Positions 1-5,568 of a DNA stretch of 5,726 nt are shown here, in pieces. The translations under genes and the position numbers were made by a program. This stretch comes from Lentisphaeria bacterium. Its GTDB lineage: Bacteria > Verrucomicrobiota > Lentisphaeria > Oligosphaerales > Oligosphaeraceae. Within the stretch, counting starts at the first letter, position 1. Every line of letters begins with the position of its first letter. The notes beneath the pieces are model-generated. The model saw only the letters and a list, made by a program, of their open reading frames with translations. It had not been told where the DNA came from and did no database searches. The DNA lies in assembly GCA_016302725.1 (NCBI GenBank), contig JAEDNB010000135.1, positions 1 through 5,726 of the forward strand. The letters run 5' to 3'.

Positions 1-268
1 CCCTGCGGCGCACGGCGCAACCGGGAGGCGTGTTATCAAATTGATATTTAGATAGATAAACCCAATAAGGGAATCGTTTCCCGGGGTGTGGCGGTGGCCC
101 TTCCTTGGGAGGGCCACCGGGAAACAAGCCCCGCCAGCGGGGGAGGGGATAGCCGGGGGAAGGGGCGCAAGGCCCCGGCCTCACCCCCCCCGGAAAGCCC
201 CAATCATCCCTGTCGATTCCCGGCAGGGGCGGCAGGAAGCCATCCCCGCCAGCGGCAGGGGGCCAACC
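1..268. other. Non-coding left flank, AT-rich patch followed by GC-rich hairpins
   Basis: No gene is supported here. Bases 31-66 are clearly AT-rich against the surrounding GC-rich sequence and could hold a promoter or the tail of a neighbour's transcript. All three plus-strand frames entering from the left edge close by base 55, so the 3' end of an upstream gene could lie here but cannot be identified. The rest is G/C-rich. It has small hairpins at 129-142 (CCCCG/CGGGG, 4-base loop) and 162-176 (GGGGC/GCCCC), and an 8-C run at 184-191. The 12-mer CCCCGCCAGCGG occurs at 129-140 and again at 244-255. The stretch lies just downstream of the leftward oxidoreductase gene. Confidence 0.5.
92..119 (-). 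terminator. Strong hairpin downstream of the oxidoreductase gene, possible terminator
   Basis: Bases 92-101 (CGGTGGCCCT) pair perfectly with 110-119, a 10-bp GC-rich stem with an 8-base loop. It lies about 150 bases past the stop codon of the leftward oxidoreductase gene. A second small hairpin, GGGAA (69-73) with TTCCC (78-82), follows in the leftward direction, and the sequence then turns T-rich. There is no clean U-tract right after the main stem. It therefore does not fit a textbook intrinsic terminator, and it could equally be a 3'-end-protecting or bidirectional element. Confidence 0.35.
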
Positions 269-1291
269 TCAAGGAACCTGAAGCAGCCGCCGGGTGCGCT
301 CCACTTCCTGGTCGCACTCCTGGACGAGTTCCTGGACAATCTCCTGGACGCTCTGCTCCTTGGTGACCAGCCCCACGGACTGGCCGGCCATCACGGAGCC
401 ACGGGAGACATCCCCCAGCACGGCGGCCCGGTGAAGCCCCCCTACCCAGAAATGCTCCACCTGCGCCTGGGCTTCCCCGCGGGTGATGTGGCCGGCGTCC
501 AGCTGGCTCAAGAGATTCAGTTGGAGGCGCTCAAATTCCCGGGTCCCCTCGTTCCGCAGGGCGCGGACGGCGGTGACGGGAAGGGAGGAGTCGAATTGCC
601 CGGCGGGCTGGGCATCCCGGGCATGGGCATGGAGCAGGGCCTCCTTGAAATTGGGGTGGGCCTTGCATTCCTTGGCCACGGCGAAGCGGGTGCCCAGTTG
701 GACGCCCGCCGCACCCATCATCAGGAGATGGGCCATCAGTTTTCCCGTGGCCAGGCCTCCTCCCACGAAGACGGGCACCTGGTCGCAGTGGAAGAGGACC
801 TGCTGGAGGAGAACCGTCAGGGAGACGGGGCCGATGTGGCCTCCCGCCTCCGTTCCCTCCAGCACCAGGGCGTCCGCCCCGTAGGAGAGCAGCCGCCTGG
901 CCAGCATTTCCGTGGAGGCGAAGCACATGACCTTCGCGCCGGTCTCCCGGATGGCGGCAATCTCCGTATCCTTGGGCAGGCCCCCCGCAAAGATTACGTA
1001 GGGGACGGGCTGGTTTTTCAGGACTGCCAGATGGTCATGGTAGGCGGGTCCCAGGGTGATGACATTCACGCCAAAGGGGTGGCTGGTCAGGGCACGGGTC
1101 TGCTGGATGGATTCCTCCAGGAGTTTCGGGGGCATGCCGCCGCCCGCCAAGGCGGCAAAGGCCCCCGCCTCCGTGACGGCGGCCACCAGTTCCGGGGTGC
1201 TTACCCAGGTCATGGCGCCGCAAAGGATAGGATAACGAGTCCCCAGAAACTGGTTGCCCCGGGCAAAGAGGGACTCCGTGGCGTGTTGCAT
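269..1291 (-). CDS. FMN-dependent NAD(P)H oxidoreductase, FabK / nitronate monooxygenase family
   Basis: This 340-residue TIM-barrel flavoprotein has the family's usual length. Visible landmarks are the N-terminal strand RYPILCGAMTWVSTPEL (19-35), HPFGVNV (71-77), the EGTEAGGHIG motif with the family's active-site His152, and the FMN-phosphate loops GGGLATG (177-183) and LGTRF (199-203). The C-terminal GDVSRGSVMAGQSVGLV (293-309) is also typical. The stretch AKECKAHPNFKEALL and the tail resemble enoyl-ACP reductase II (FabK) from firmicutes, which reduces trans-2-enoyl-ACP in fatty-acid elongation with NADH and FMN. Nitronate monooxygenases share the fold and several motifs, so the substrate is not settled and no symbol is given. 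The start is firm: AAGGAGA at 1299-1305 lies 7 bases before the ATG. No signal peptide is seen, so it is probably cytoplasmic. It follows the protease gene on the same strand after 119 bases. Confidence 0.92.
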   Translation of the reverse strand: MQHATESLFARGNQFLGTRYPILCGAMTWVSTPELVAAVTEAGAFAALAGGGMPPKLLEESIQQTRALTSHPFGVNVITLGPAYHDHLAVLKNQPVPYVIFAGGLPKDTEIAAIRETGAKVMCFASTEMLARRLLSYGADALVLEGTEAGGHIGPVSLTVLLQQVLFHCDQVPVFVGGGLATGKLMAHLLMMGAAGVQLGTRFAVAKECKAHPNFKEALLHAHARDAQPAGQFDSSLPVTAVRALRNEGTREFERLQLNLLSQLDAGHITRGEAQAQVEHFWVGGLHRAAVLGDVSRGSVMAGQSVGLVTKEQSVQEIVQELVQECDQEVERTRRLLQVP

Positions 1292-1410
1292 GGCAGATTC
1301 TCCTTATGTCGGTTCGAAATGGAGGCGAGGTGGCGTGGTGTGCCCCCCCCCTTCCTTACCCCGCACGCCTGTGGAAAATTTGTGGGATTGGCTCCTGGCA
1401 GGGGCCCCCT
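1292..1410 (-). promoter_or_regulatory. Spacer upstream of the oxidoreductase gene with a 9-base G tract
   Basis: These 119 bases separate the protease stop from the oxidoreductase start. They hold a run of nine C on the plus strand (1343-1351), which is nine G in the leftward transcript about 50 bases before the start codon. They also hold the Shine-Dalgarno AAGGAGA (1299-1305). An imperfect stem (1390-1396 with 1400-1406) lies right after the protease stop. On the transcribed strand it contains a C-A mismatch and is not followed by a T run, so I do not call it a terminator. No -35/-10 pair is convincing. Confidence 0.3.
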
Positions 1411-3660
1411 TCAGCGGGACGGGGCGCCCACCGAGAAGGCCTTCCTCCCGTGCTGCTGGTCCAGGGAAATCATCTTCCCCATGATGGCCAGGGAGGCCTC
1501 CAGCACCACGTCCTCCTTGGGGGCGCCGTCGTCGTAGATGGCCTCATCCGCATCGTGGAGGCGTTCCCGTTCCTCGGGATCCCGTTCAGGCTGGTAGTGC
1601 CGGAATTTCCGGGCCAGTTCCAGTTCCCTCTCCCGGTATTCCCTCCGGGCCTGGATCTCCAGGGGAAGGACCCGGATGCGGCGGAATTCAAGGTACTCCT
1701 CCACGTCCCGGCTGTAGCGCTGGAAGGCGGGAGTGCCGGCGGCATATTCCCGGTAGAACTCCTGAAGCGCCGGCAAAAACTCCCTGGCCCGGGTCTGGGG
1801 GACGACGGAGGGGACGGGGCTGATTTCGTCCCATGCCAGGGCATGGGGGAGGTCCCCCTCCGTGTTCTTGAAGGCCATCTGGAAGGAGGGGAACTGAAGG
1901 TCCGGGGTGACGCCCCGAATCTGGGTGGAGCCGCCGTTGATGCGGTAGAATTTCTGGATGGTGACCTTCAGGGAGCCAGGGGCGGTGTCTTCCTGCAGGA
2001 AACGCCAGTTTCTCTTGATGAAGCCCGTGTTCCTCAAGTCCATCACGGCCTGGACGCTCCCCTTGCCATGGGTGCCAGGATCCCCCACCACGACGGCGCG
2101 GCCGGTGTCCTGGAGACAGGCCGCCAGAATCTCCGTGGCGGAGGCCGCCCCCCGGTCCACCAGCACCATCAGCGGGCCGGTGTAGGGGTTCTTCCTGGGG
2201 GTGGACACCCGCACCTGGACCCTGCCGCTGCGTTCCCGGGTCTGCACCACAGGCACGGGCATCCTCCCAGGGGTCCCCAGGAAGAGGGAGGAAAGCTGGA
2301 TCGCCTCTTCCAGGGAGCCGCCCCCGTTGTTCCGCAAGTCCAGGATCAGCCCGTCCACCGGGCCCTCCGCCCGCGCCTTCTCCAGGAGGTGCTCCACGTC
2401 CCGTGTGGTGCTGGCGGCATTGGCATTGTCCTGCCGCATGTTGAATTTGCCGAAATCCCGGTAGAAACTGGGGAGGTAGATGGTCAGAATCCGCTTGCCC
2501 TCCACCATCCTTACCTGGCTTTGGGCCTCGGAGTCCTTCAGGTGAATCTCGTCCCGCACCAGGATGATCACCTTCTCCGCGGAACTCCCCTCGGACTGGA
2601 CTGTCAGGTATACCTTGGTCCCCTTCCTGCCCCGGATGAGCCGCACGACCTTGTCCAGGGGCATCCCCACGACCGTCTGGGGTTCCTCCGTGGGGGATTG
2701 GGCGACGGCCACAATGCGGTCTCCCGGGCGGAGGCGCCCATCCTTGGCGGCGGGGCCGCCGGGCACCAGGCTCATGACCATGGTGTAGGAGTCCCTCCAC
2801 GTCAGGGTGGCGCCAATGCCCTGCAGGGACAGGGACATGGCGATGTCGAAATCCTCCTTGTCCTCGGGGGGATAGTAGCAACTATGGGGATCCAGGAGGG
2901 TGGCGAAGGCGTTGAGGAAGGTGGCGATGACCTCGTCCGGCTGGGTTTCCACGCGCATCCGGAAGACATCCAGGAGGGCGTTCCGGTTGCGCAGCCGGAG
3001 GGGCGGCGGGGTATAGACCGCCTTCTTCTCCCCCTCCTCGTCGCCCTCCTGTGCCTGCCGGGCCTGGATGTCTTCCTGGGTCAACTTGTCCGCCAGGATG
3101 GCGTTTTTCACCATCTTGGACCAGAGGCTTTCCCGTTCCGCCAGGGAGGCGGGCCACTCCCGTTCCTCGGGGGAATCGTACAGGGGGAGTGTGTCCTTCT
3201 CTTGGAAATCCCAATCCTTCCCGTAGGCCTGGAAGGCGAAGATGGTCCACTCCTGGAGGCGCTCCAGGTAGCGCTGGTAGACCTGGAAGGCGAAGGGGAG
3301 GTCGGGCATCTCCAGGGGATGCGGGGGGAGGTCTCCCCTCTGGAACTCCTGCAGGTCCGACTGCAGGAAATACATCTTGGAGGGGTCCAGCATTTGGAAA
3401 TAGTTCCGCCGCCACTGTTCCACAAGGGCAGGGGTCATCTCCGGCGGGTCATAGTGGAAGTCGAGCATGCCCTCCACCGCTGCCCGGGCCACCAACTGCT
3501 GGGAGGAGGTGGCCTTGGCGGGGGGAGGGAGGGGGGCTTCCAGCACCTGTTGCTGGAATTGCCTCTCCAGGCGGGCCTCGTCAAGGGCGGCAAAGAGTGC
3601 ACCCGGCCCGGAGACTGCGCTGAAGAACAACAGGAGGATAAGGGAAAACAGGATTCTCAT
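1411..3660 (-). CDS. prc: Periplasmic C-terminal processing protease, S41 family (Prc/Tsp type) with DUF3340 domain
   Basis: This 749-residue tail-specific protease is expected to cleave periplasmic proteins from their C-termini. Residues 1-24 form a signal peptide (MRIL, a Leu/Ile/Phe core, then a GALFA end). An N-terminal helical domain (about 27-265) is followed by a PDZ domain (about 275-360) with SLSLQGIGATL and VPGGPAAKDGRLRPGDRI, very close to E. coli Tsp. The peptidase core has LDLRNNGGG (440-448) and DRGAASATE with nucleophile Ser507. It also has Asp518 in LQDTG and general base Lys533 in THGKG. The C-terminal part (about 605-735), with ALAWDEI and FQRYSRDVEEYLEFR, matches DUF3340. 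Ser to Lys is 26 residues, against 25 in E. coli. The start was chosen because it opens the signal peptide; the frame stays open upstream but overlaps dciA. No Shine-Dalgarno precedes it (GTGTGCAAAAA before the ATG). The E. coli protein is 682 residues. Confidence 0.95.
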   Translation of the reverse strand: MRILFSLILLLFFSAVSGPGALFAALDEARLERQFQQQVLEAPLPPPAKATSSQQLVARAAVEGMLDFHYDPPEMTPALVEQWRRNYFQMLDPSKMYFLQSDLQEFQRGDLPPHPLEMPDLPFAFQVYQRYLERLQEWTIFAFQAYGKDWDFQEKDTLPLYDSPEEREWPASLAERESLWSKMVKNAILADKLTQEDIQARQAQEGDEEGEKKAVYTPPPLRLRNRNALLDVFRMRVETQPDEVIATFLNAFATLLDPHSCYYPPEDKEDFDIAMSLSLQGIGATLTWRDSYTMVMSLVPGGPAAKDGRLRPGDRIVAVAQSPTEEPQTVVGMPLDKVVRLIRGRKGTKVYLTVQSEGSSAEKVIILVRDEIHLKDSEAQSQVRMVEGKRILTIYLPSFYRDFGKFNMRQDNANAASTTRDVEHLLEKARAEGPVDGLILDLRNNGGGSLEEAIQLSSLFLGTPGRMPVPVVQTRERSGRVQVRVSTPRKNPYTGPLMVLVDRGAASATEILAACLQDTGRAVVVGDPGTHGKGSVQAVMDLRNTGFIKRNWRFLQEDTAPGSLKVTIQKFYRINGGSTQIRGVTPDLQFPSFQMAFKNTEGDLPHALAWDEISPVPSVVPQTRAREFLPALQEFYREYAAGTPAFQRYSRDVEEYLEFRRIRVLPLEIQARREYRERELELARKFRHYQPERDPEERERLHDADEAIYDDGAPKEDVVLEASLAIMGKMISLDQQHGRKAFSVGAPSR

Positions 3661-3773
3661 TTTTTGCACACGGAAAAACGAGGGGTTCGGAACGGAATGC
3701 CCCGGGAAAATACGGATTCTTTCCCTGGCGCCGGCACGGGGAAGGGAGGGGGAAGGGGCGCCGGGATGCCCGC
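3661..3773 (-). promoter_or_regulatory. Leader between dciA-like gene and protease, with possible hairpins
   Basis: This is a 113-base gap on the shared strand. Read leftward it offers a stem GGGAAA/TTTCCC (plus-strand bases 3704-3709 with 3720-3725). It also offers an imperfect stem GGGG...CCCC (3681-3702) containing an inner TTC/GAA pair and followed by a T-rich stretch (TCGTTTTT). This could be a weak terminator or attenuator ahead of the protease. Two copies of GGCGCCGG lie at 3727-3734 and 3757-3764, and their GGCGCC cores can pair with each other. No clear promoter is visible. Confidence 0.25.
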
Positions 3774-4214
3774 CTACCTCCGCCCTGGGGCGACAAGGCG
3801 GCACTGTTTGACGCGCCCCTCCGTCAATTGTTCCAGGCGCTGGCAAATCGTCCCCATCAGGGGGGACTGCCGGAAGACGTAGAGGTAGGTGGGGTTTTCC
3901 GCGGAGACGACCAGCGTGTCCCCCCGCACCTCCACAGGGCGCAGTTGCCGGGAGGTCTGCTCCCCCACTACCTGGGGCCAGTGCCCGCAAATCTTCTCCA
4001 AAAGCACCCCCTGGTCTTGCCCTATCTTCCGGAGAAAACCCTCCGCGCACTTGCCGAGGGGGCGGGGCTGGGGATGAAAGCGCCCCAGGATGTCGGGGGC
4101 GGATTCCTCCCCCACCCACTGGGCCACCAACCTGTCCATCTGTCGCTCCTCCGCCGAAAAGAAGTGCCGGCGCGGCGCCAGAAGTTCCCGGGGAGAGTCT
4201 GAATCGGAGGGCAT
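3774..4214 (-). CDS. dciA: DciA-like DUF721 protein (putative replicative helicase loader)
   Basis: This is a 146-residue protein. The C-terminal part (about 65-143) fits DUF721. It has GHWPQVVGEQTSRQLRPVEV, then GDTLVVSAENPTYLYVFRQ, then a helix and strand ending in a basic GRVKQCRLVAPGRR. DciA proteins with this KH-like domain help place the replicative helicase DnaB in bacteria lacking DnaC or DnaI. That role is known for the family and inferred here. The N-terminal 60 residues are charged and family-specific, beginning PSDSDSPRELLAPRRHFF. I chose the ATG at 4212-4214 although no Shine-Dalgarno precedes it. The frame also opens at 4421 or 4427. GGAGG (4428-4432 on the plus strand as CCTCC) sits 6 bases before the 4421 ATG, but the extra 69-71 residues look non-coding (Pro/Ser-rich) and would abut the divergent yggS start. 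It is the first gene of the leftward run. Confidence 0.82.
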   Translation of the reverse strand: MPSDSDSPRELLAPRRHFFSAEERQMDRLVAQWVGEESAPDILGRFHPQPRPLGKCAEGFLRKIGQDQGVLLEKICGHWPQVVGEQTSRQLRPVEVRGDTLVVSAENPTYLYVFRQSPLMGTICQRLEQLTEGRVKQCRLVAPGRR

Positions 4215-4432
4215 GGAGGGAAAAGGGGAGTAGGAGCCGGGGAACGGCGGGATTTTCCCGTGGAGAGGGGAGGTGCCTTGCCCCGGGAAAGCGGGGGAGG
4301 TGCGCCCGCCCAGGAAGTGGGCATGGGGCAATGGGGAAAGGGGATTTCGGCTTATCTTATGGAAAATCGTGGCCACCTTCCCCCGCGCCAGGCGGCATTT
4401 CGGGTTAACATACTCTTTCATCCCCATCCTCC
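4215..4432. promoter_or_regulatory. Divergent intergenic region between dciA-like gene and yggS
   Basis: These 218 bases separate two outward-facing genes and should carry both promoters. Two AT-rich islands stand out. TAAGAT on the minus strand (4354-4359) is a -10 candidate for dciA and would leave a leader of about 130 bases. On the plus strand, TAACAT (4406-4411) or CATACT (4409-4414) could be a -10 for yggS and would give a very short leader. No good -35 accompanies either. In the putative dciA leader, TTTCCCG (4254-4260) pairs with CGGGAAA (4284-4290), and GCGGG (4291-4295) pairs with CCCGC (4305-4309). Promoter positions are guesses. Confidence 0.35.
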
Positions 4433-5119
4433 ATGTCCCCCCTTCTCAAGAATTACGATGATGTCACCCAGGAACTGGCCCGCGTCTGCCAGGAGTGCGG
4501 ACGCACCCCCGGGTCGGTGCAGCTCCTGGCCGTCTCCAAAACCTTTCCCGCCCAGGATGTGGAGGAGCTTTTCCGGCAACGCGGACATCTCTGCTTCGGG
4601 GAAAACCGGGTGCAGGAACTGAAGGAGAAGGCCTCACTTCTGCCCAAGGAGGTCCAATGGCACCTCATCGGGCATCTCCAGGCCAACAAGGTACGCCACG
4701 CCCTGGAATGCGCCCAGTGGATCCACGGGGTCGATACAGCCTCCCTTTTCTGGAGAATCCAGGAAATCGCCAGCCAAATGGACGCCTCCCCTCGCCTCCT
4801 CCTGGAGGTGAATGTCTCCGGGGAGGAAAGCAAATTCGGCTTCACTCCCCAGGAGGCCCTGGCCCTGGCGCGGGAGGCGTCCTCCCGGACTCTCCAGGCC
4901 CCCCTGGTGGGATTGATGACCATGGCACCCTTACAGGCGGACAAGACAGTGCTGGAGCGGGTCTTCGGAGGACTTCGGAATCTGCGCGGGCAGATGGAGC
5001 AACTTCGGGGCGTGCCCATGCCGGAACTCTCCATGGGCATGAGCGGAGATTATCCCGAGGCCATCCGCCAGGGTGCCACCATCGTCCGCATCGGAACCGC
5101 CATCTTCGGACACCGGTAG
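4433..5119 (+). CDS. yggS: Pyridoxal phosphate homeostasis protein, YggS/PROSC family
   Basis: This 228-residue protein is the normal length for a single-domain fold-type III PLP-binding protein. It binds pyridoxal 5'-phosphate in the cytoplasm, buffers its supply and affects amino-acid metabolism, and has no known enzymatic activity. Motifs in order are LLAVSKTF with PLP-lysine Lys36 (same number as in E. coli YggS), FGENRVQE (55-62) and WHLIGHLQANK (76-86). They continue with VNVSGEESKFGF (126-137), GLMTMAP (160-166), LSMGMSGDY (199-207) and VRIGTAIFG (218-226), the last two lining the phosphate site. The reading frame is intact. The ATG at 4433 is followed at once by family sequence, so the start is likely right, but no Shine-Dalgarno precedes it (CATCCTCC). 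It is divergent from the dciA-like gene. The usual proC or yggT neighbours are not in the window. Confidence 0.95.
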   Translation: MSPLLKNYDDVTQELARVCQECGRTPGSVQLLAVSKTFPAQDVEELFRQRGHLCFGENRVQELKEKASLLPKEVQWHLIGHLQANKVRHALECAQWIHGVDTASLFWRIQEIASQMDASPRLLLEVNVSGEESKFGFTPQEALALAREASSRTLQAPLVGLMTMAPLQADKTVLERVFGGLRNLRGQMEQLRGVPMPELSMGMSGDYPEAIRQGATIVRIGTAIFGHR

Positions 5120-5126
5120 AAGAGGG

Positions 5127-5475
5127 AGCGCCTCTGCTGCACATAGGCCGAACAGGTCGGCGCTGCCGCGAAAACAAGGCGCCCCGTATAAACAGGCCGG
5201 CACGGAAGACGACTGCGGCGCATAGGGGACGCACGGAGGGGGCAGTGCCTGATATGCTCGTTCTGCCCCGGGGGAGTGACGGAAAATCCCCCCGGCTTTC
5301 GGGGAGGACGGGGCGAAATCCTTGAATGGAGCCCGCAGGGGGGGGAGGACAGGTCTTCAGCAGCCGAGGCTTGGCATAACGTACCGAAGCTGGCACGGCT
5401 GTGTCCCAGAGGCAATCTATGGTTCCGCACCTCTGCCTTCCACCCCGGCTCCCATGTTCTGGGAACGTAGGCGCT
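5127..5475 (+). ncRNA. Candidate structured RNA of unknown class, about 350 bases
   Basis: AGCGCCT (5127-5133) is exactly complementary to AGGCGCT (5469-5475), giving a possible closing stem. Inside it, non-overlapping hairpins can be drawn. GCCGA pairs with TCGGC (5147-5161), GGGGCA with TGCCCC (5239-5269) and CCCCG with CGGGG (5290-5304). GGGC pairs with GCCC (5311-5334), with a GAAA bulge and an inner TCC/GGA stem. CAGAGG pairs with CCTCTG (5407-5435) and TCCCA with TGGGA (5450-5464). I looked for RNase P, tmRNA, SRP and 6S hallmark motifs and saw none. The strand is assumed from the neighbouring genes and the minus strand is possible. No promoter or terminator of its own is clear. Some pairing is expected by chance in such GC-rich DNA. 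Confidence 0.25.
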
Positions 5476-5496
5476 AAACAGGGAAGCACAGATTAA

Positions 5497-5525
5497 TTGA
5501 CAAAAGACAAGGGAAAGGTTACGTC
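5497..5525 (+). promoter_or_regulatory. Possible promoter for the exported protein gene
   Basis: A perfect -35 hexamer, TTGACA, lies at 5497-5502 in an A/T-rich stretch 66 bases before the start codon. At a 17-base spacing the -10 position reads TACGTC (5520-5525), a poor match to TATAAT, so an activator or a different sigma factor may be needed, or the match may be chance. TGAC (5498-5501) and GTCA (5523-5526) form a short inverted pair around the spacer. Confidence 0.3.
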
Positions 5526-5568
5526 AGGAGCGTATTTCTTATTCTCAGGGAGTAGTTAAGGAAGAGGC

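Larger units (their letters stand above)
5120..5568. other. 449-base gene-free region between yggS and the right-hand exported protein
   Basis: I find no convincing protein here. The open frames crossing it on both strands are low-complexity shadows, rich in Arg, Pro and Gly. The left three quarters are G/C-rich and dense in inverted repeats, including AGAGG/CCTCT at 5121-5135 immediately after the yggS stop. It contains an 8-G run at 5338-5345. ACAGGTCGGC (5152-5161) recurs with one change as ACAGGCCGGC (5192-5201). From about 5476 the composition becomes A-rich and looks like a promoter and leader for the gene at 5569. No hairpin with a T-tract is seen after yggS. Confidence 0.55.

Noticed and set aside
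1370..1378. DnaA-box-like TGTGGAAAA
   Set aside because: It is a single nine-base match in a spacer, with no cluster, AT-rich unwinding region or dnaA/dnaN context, so chance is sufficient.
86..1537. 483-codon open frame on the plus strand opposite the oxidoreductase
   Set aside because: It spans a conserved gene and two spacers on the other strand, has shadow-like composition, and has no family motif.
1306..3882. 858-codon open frame on the plus strand opposite the protease
   Set aside because: It is exactly antisense to a conserved protease, is dominated by Gly, Pro, His and Leu typical of a shadow frame in GC-rich DNA, and shows no domain I recognise.
3661..4119. Upstream extension of the protease frame to 4119 (would give 902 residues)
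   Set aside because: The added part overlaps the dciA-like gene in another frame, and the signal peptide begins at the ATG at 3658-3660.
5345..5375. Weak resemblance to the SRP RNA core (CAGGTC...CAGCAGCCGAGG)
   Set aside because: The diagnostic GGAA loop and the symmetrical stem are missing.
5120..5480. RNase P RNA, tmRNA or 6S RNA in the long spacer
   Set aside because: I looked on both strands for the GAGGAAAGTCC and ACAGAA RNase P signatures, a tmRNA tag frame with a T-arm, and a compact 6S-type single bubble, and found none.
4495..5489. Long open frames through yggS and the following spacer (4495-5325 plus, 4842-5489 minus)
   Set aside because: They overlap yggS in other frames, are Arg/Gly/Pro-rich, and have no Shine-Dalgarno or motif. 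The gene-free part alone does not look coding.
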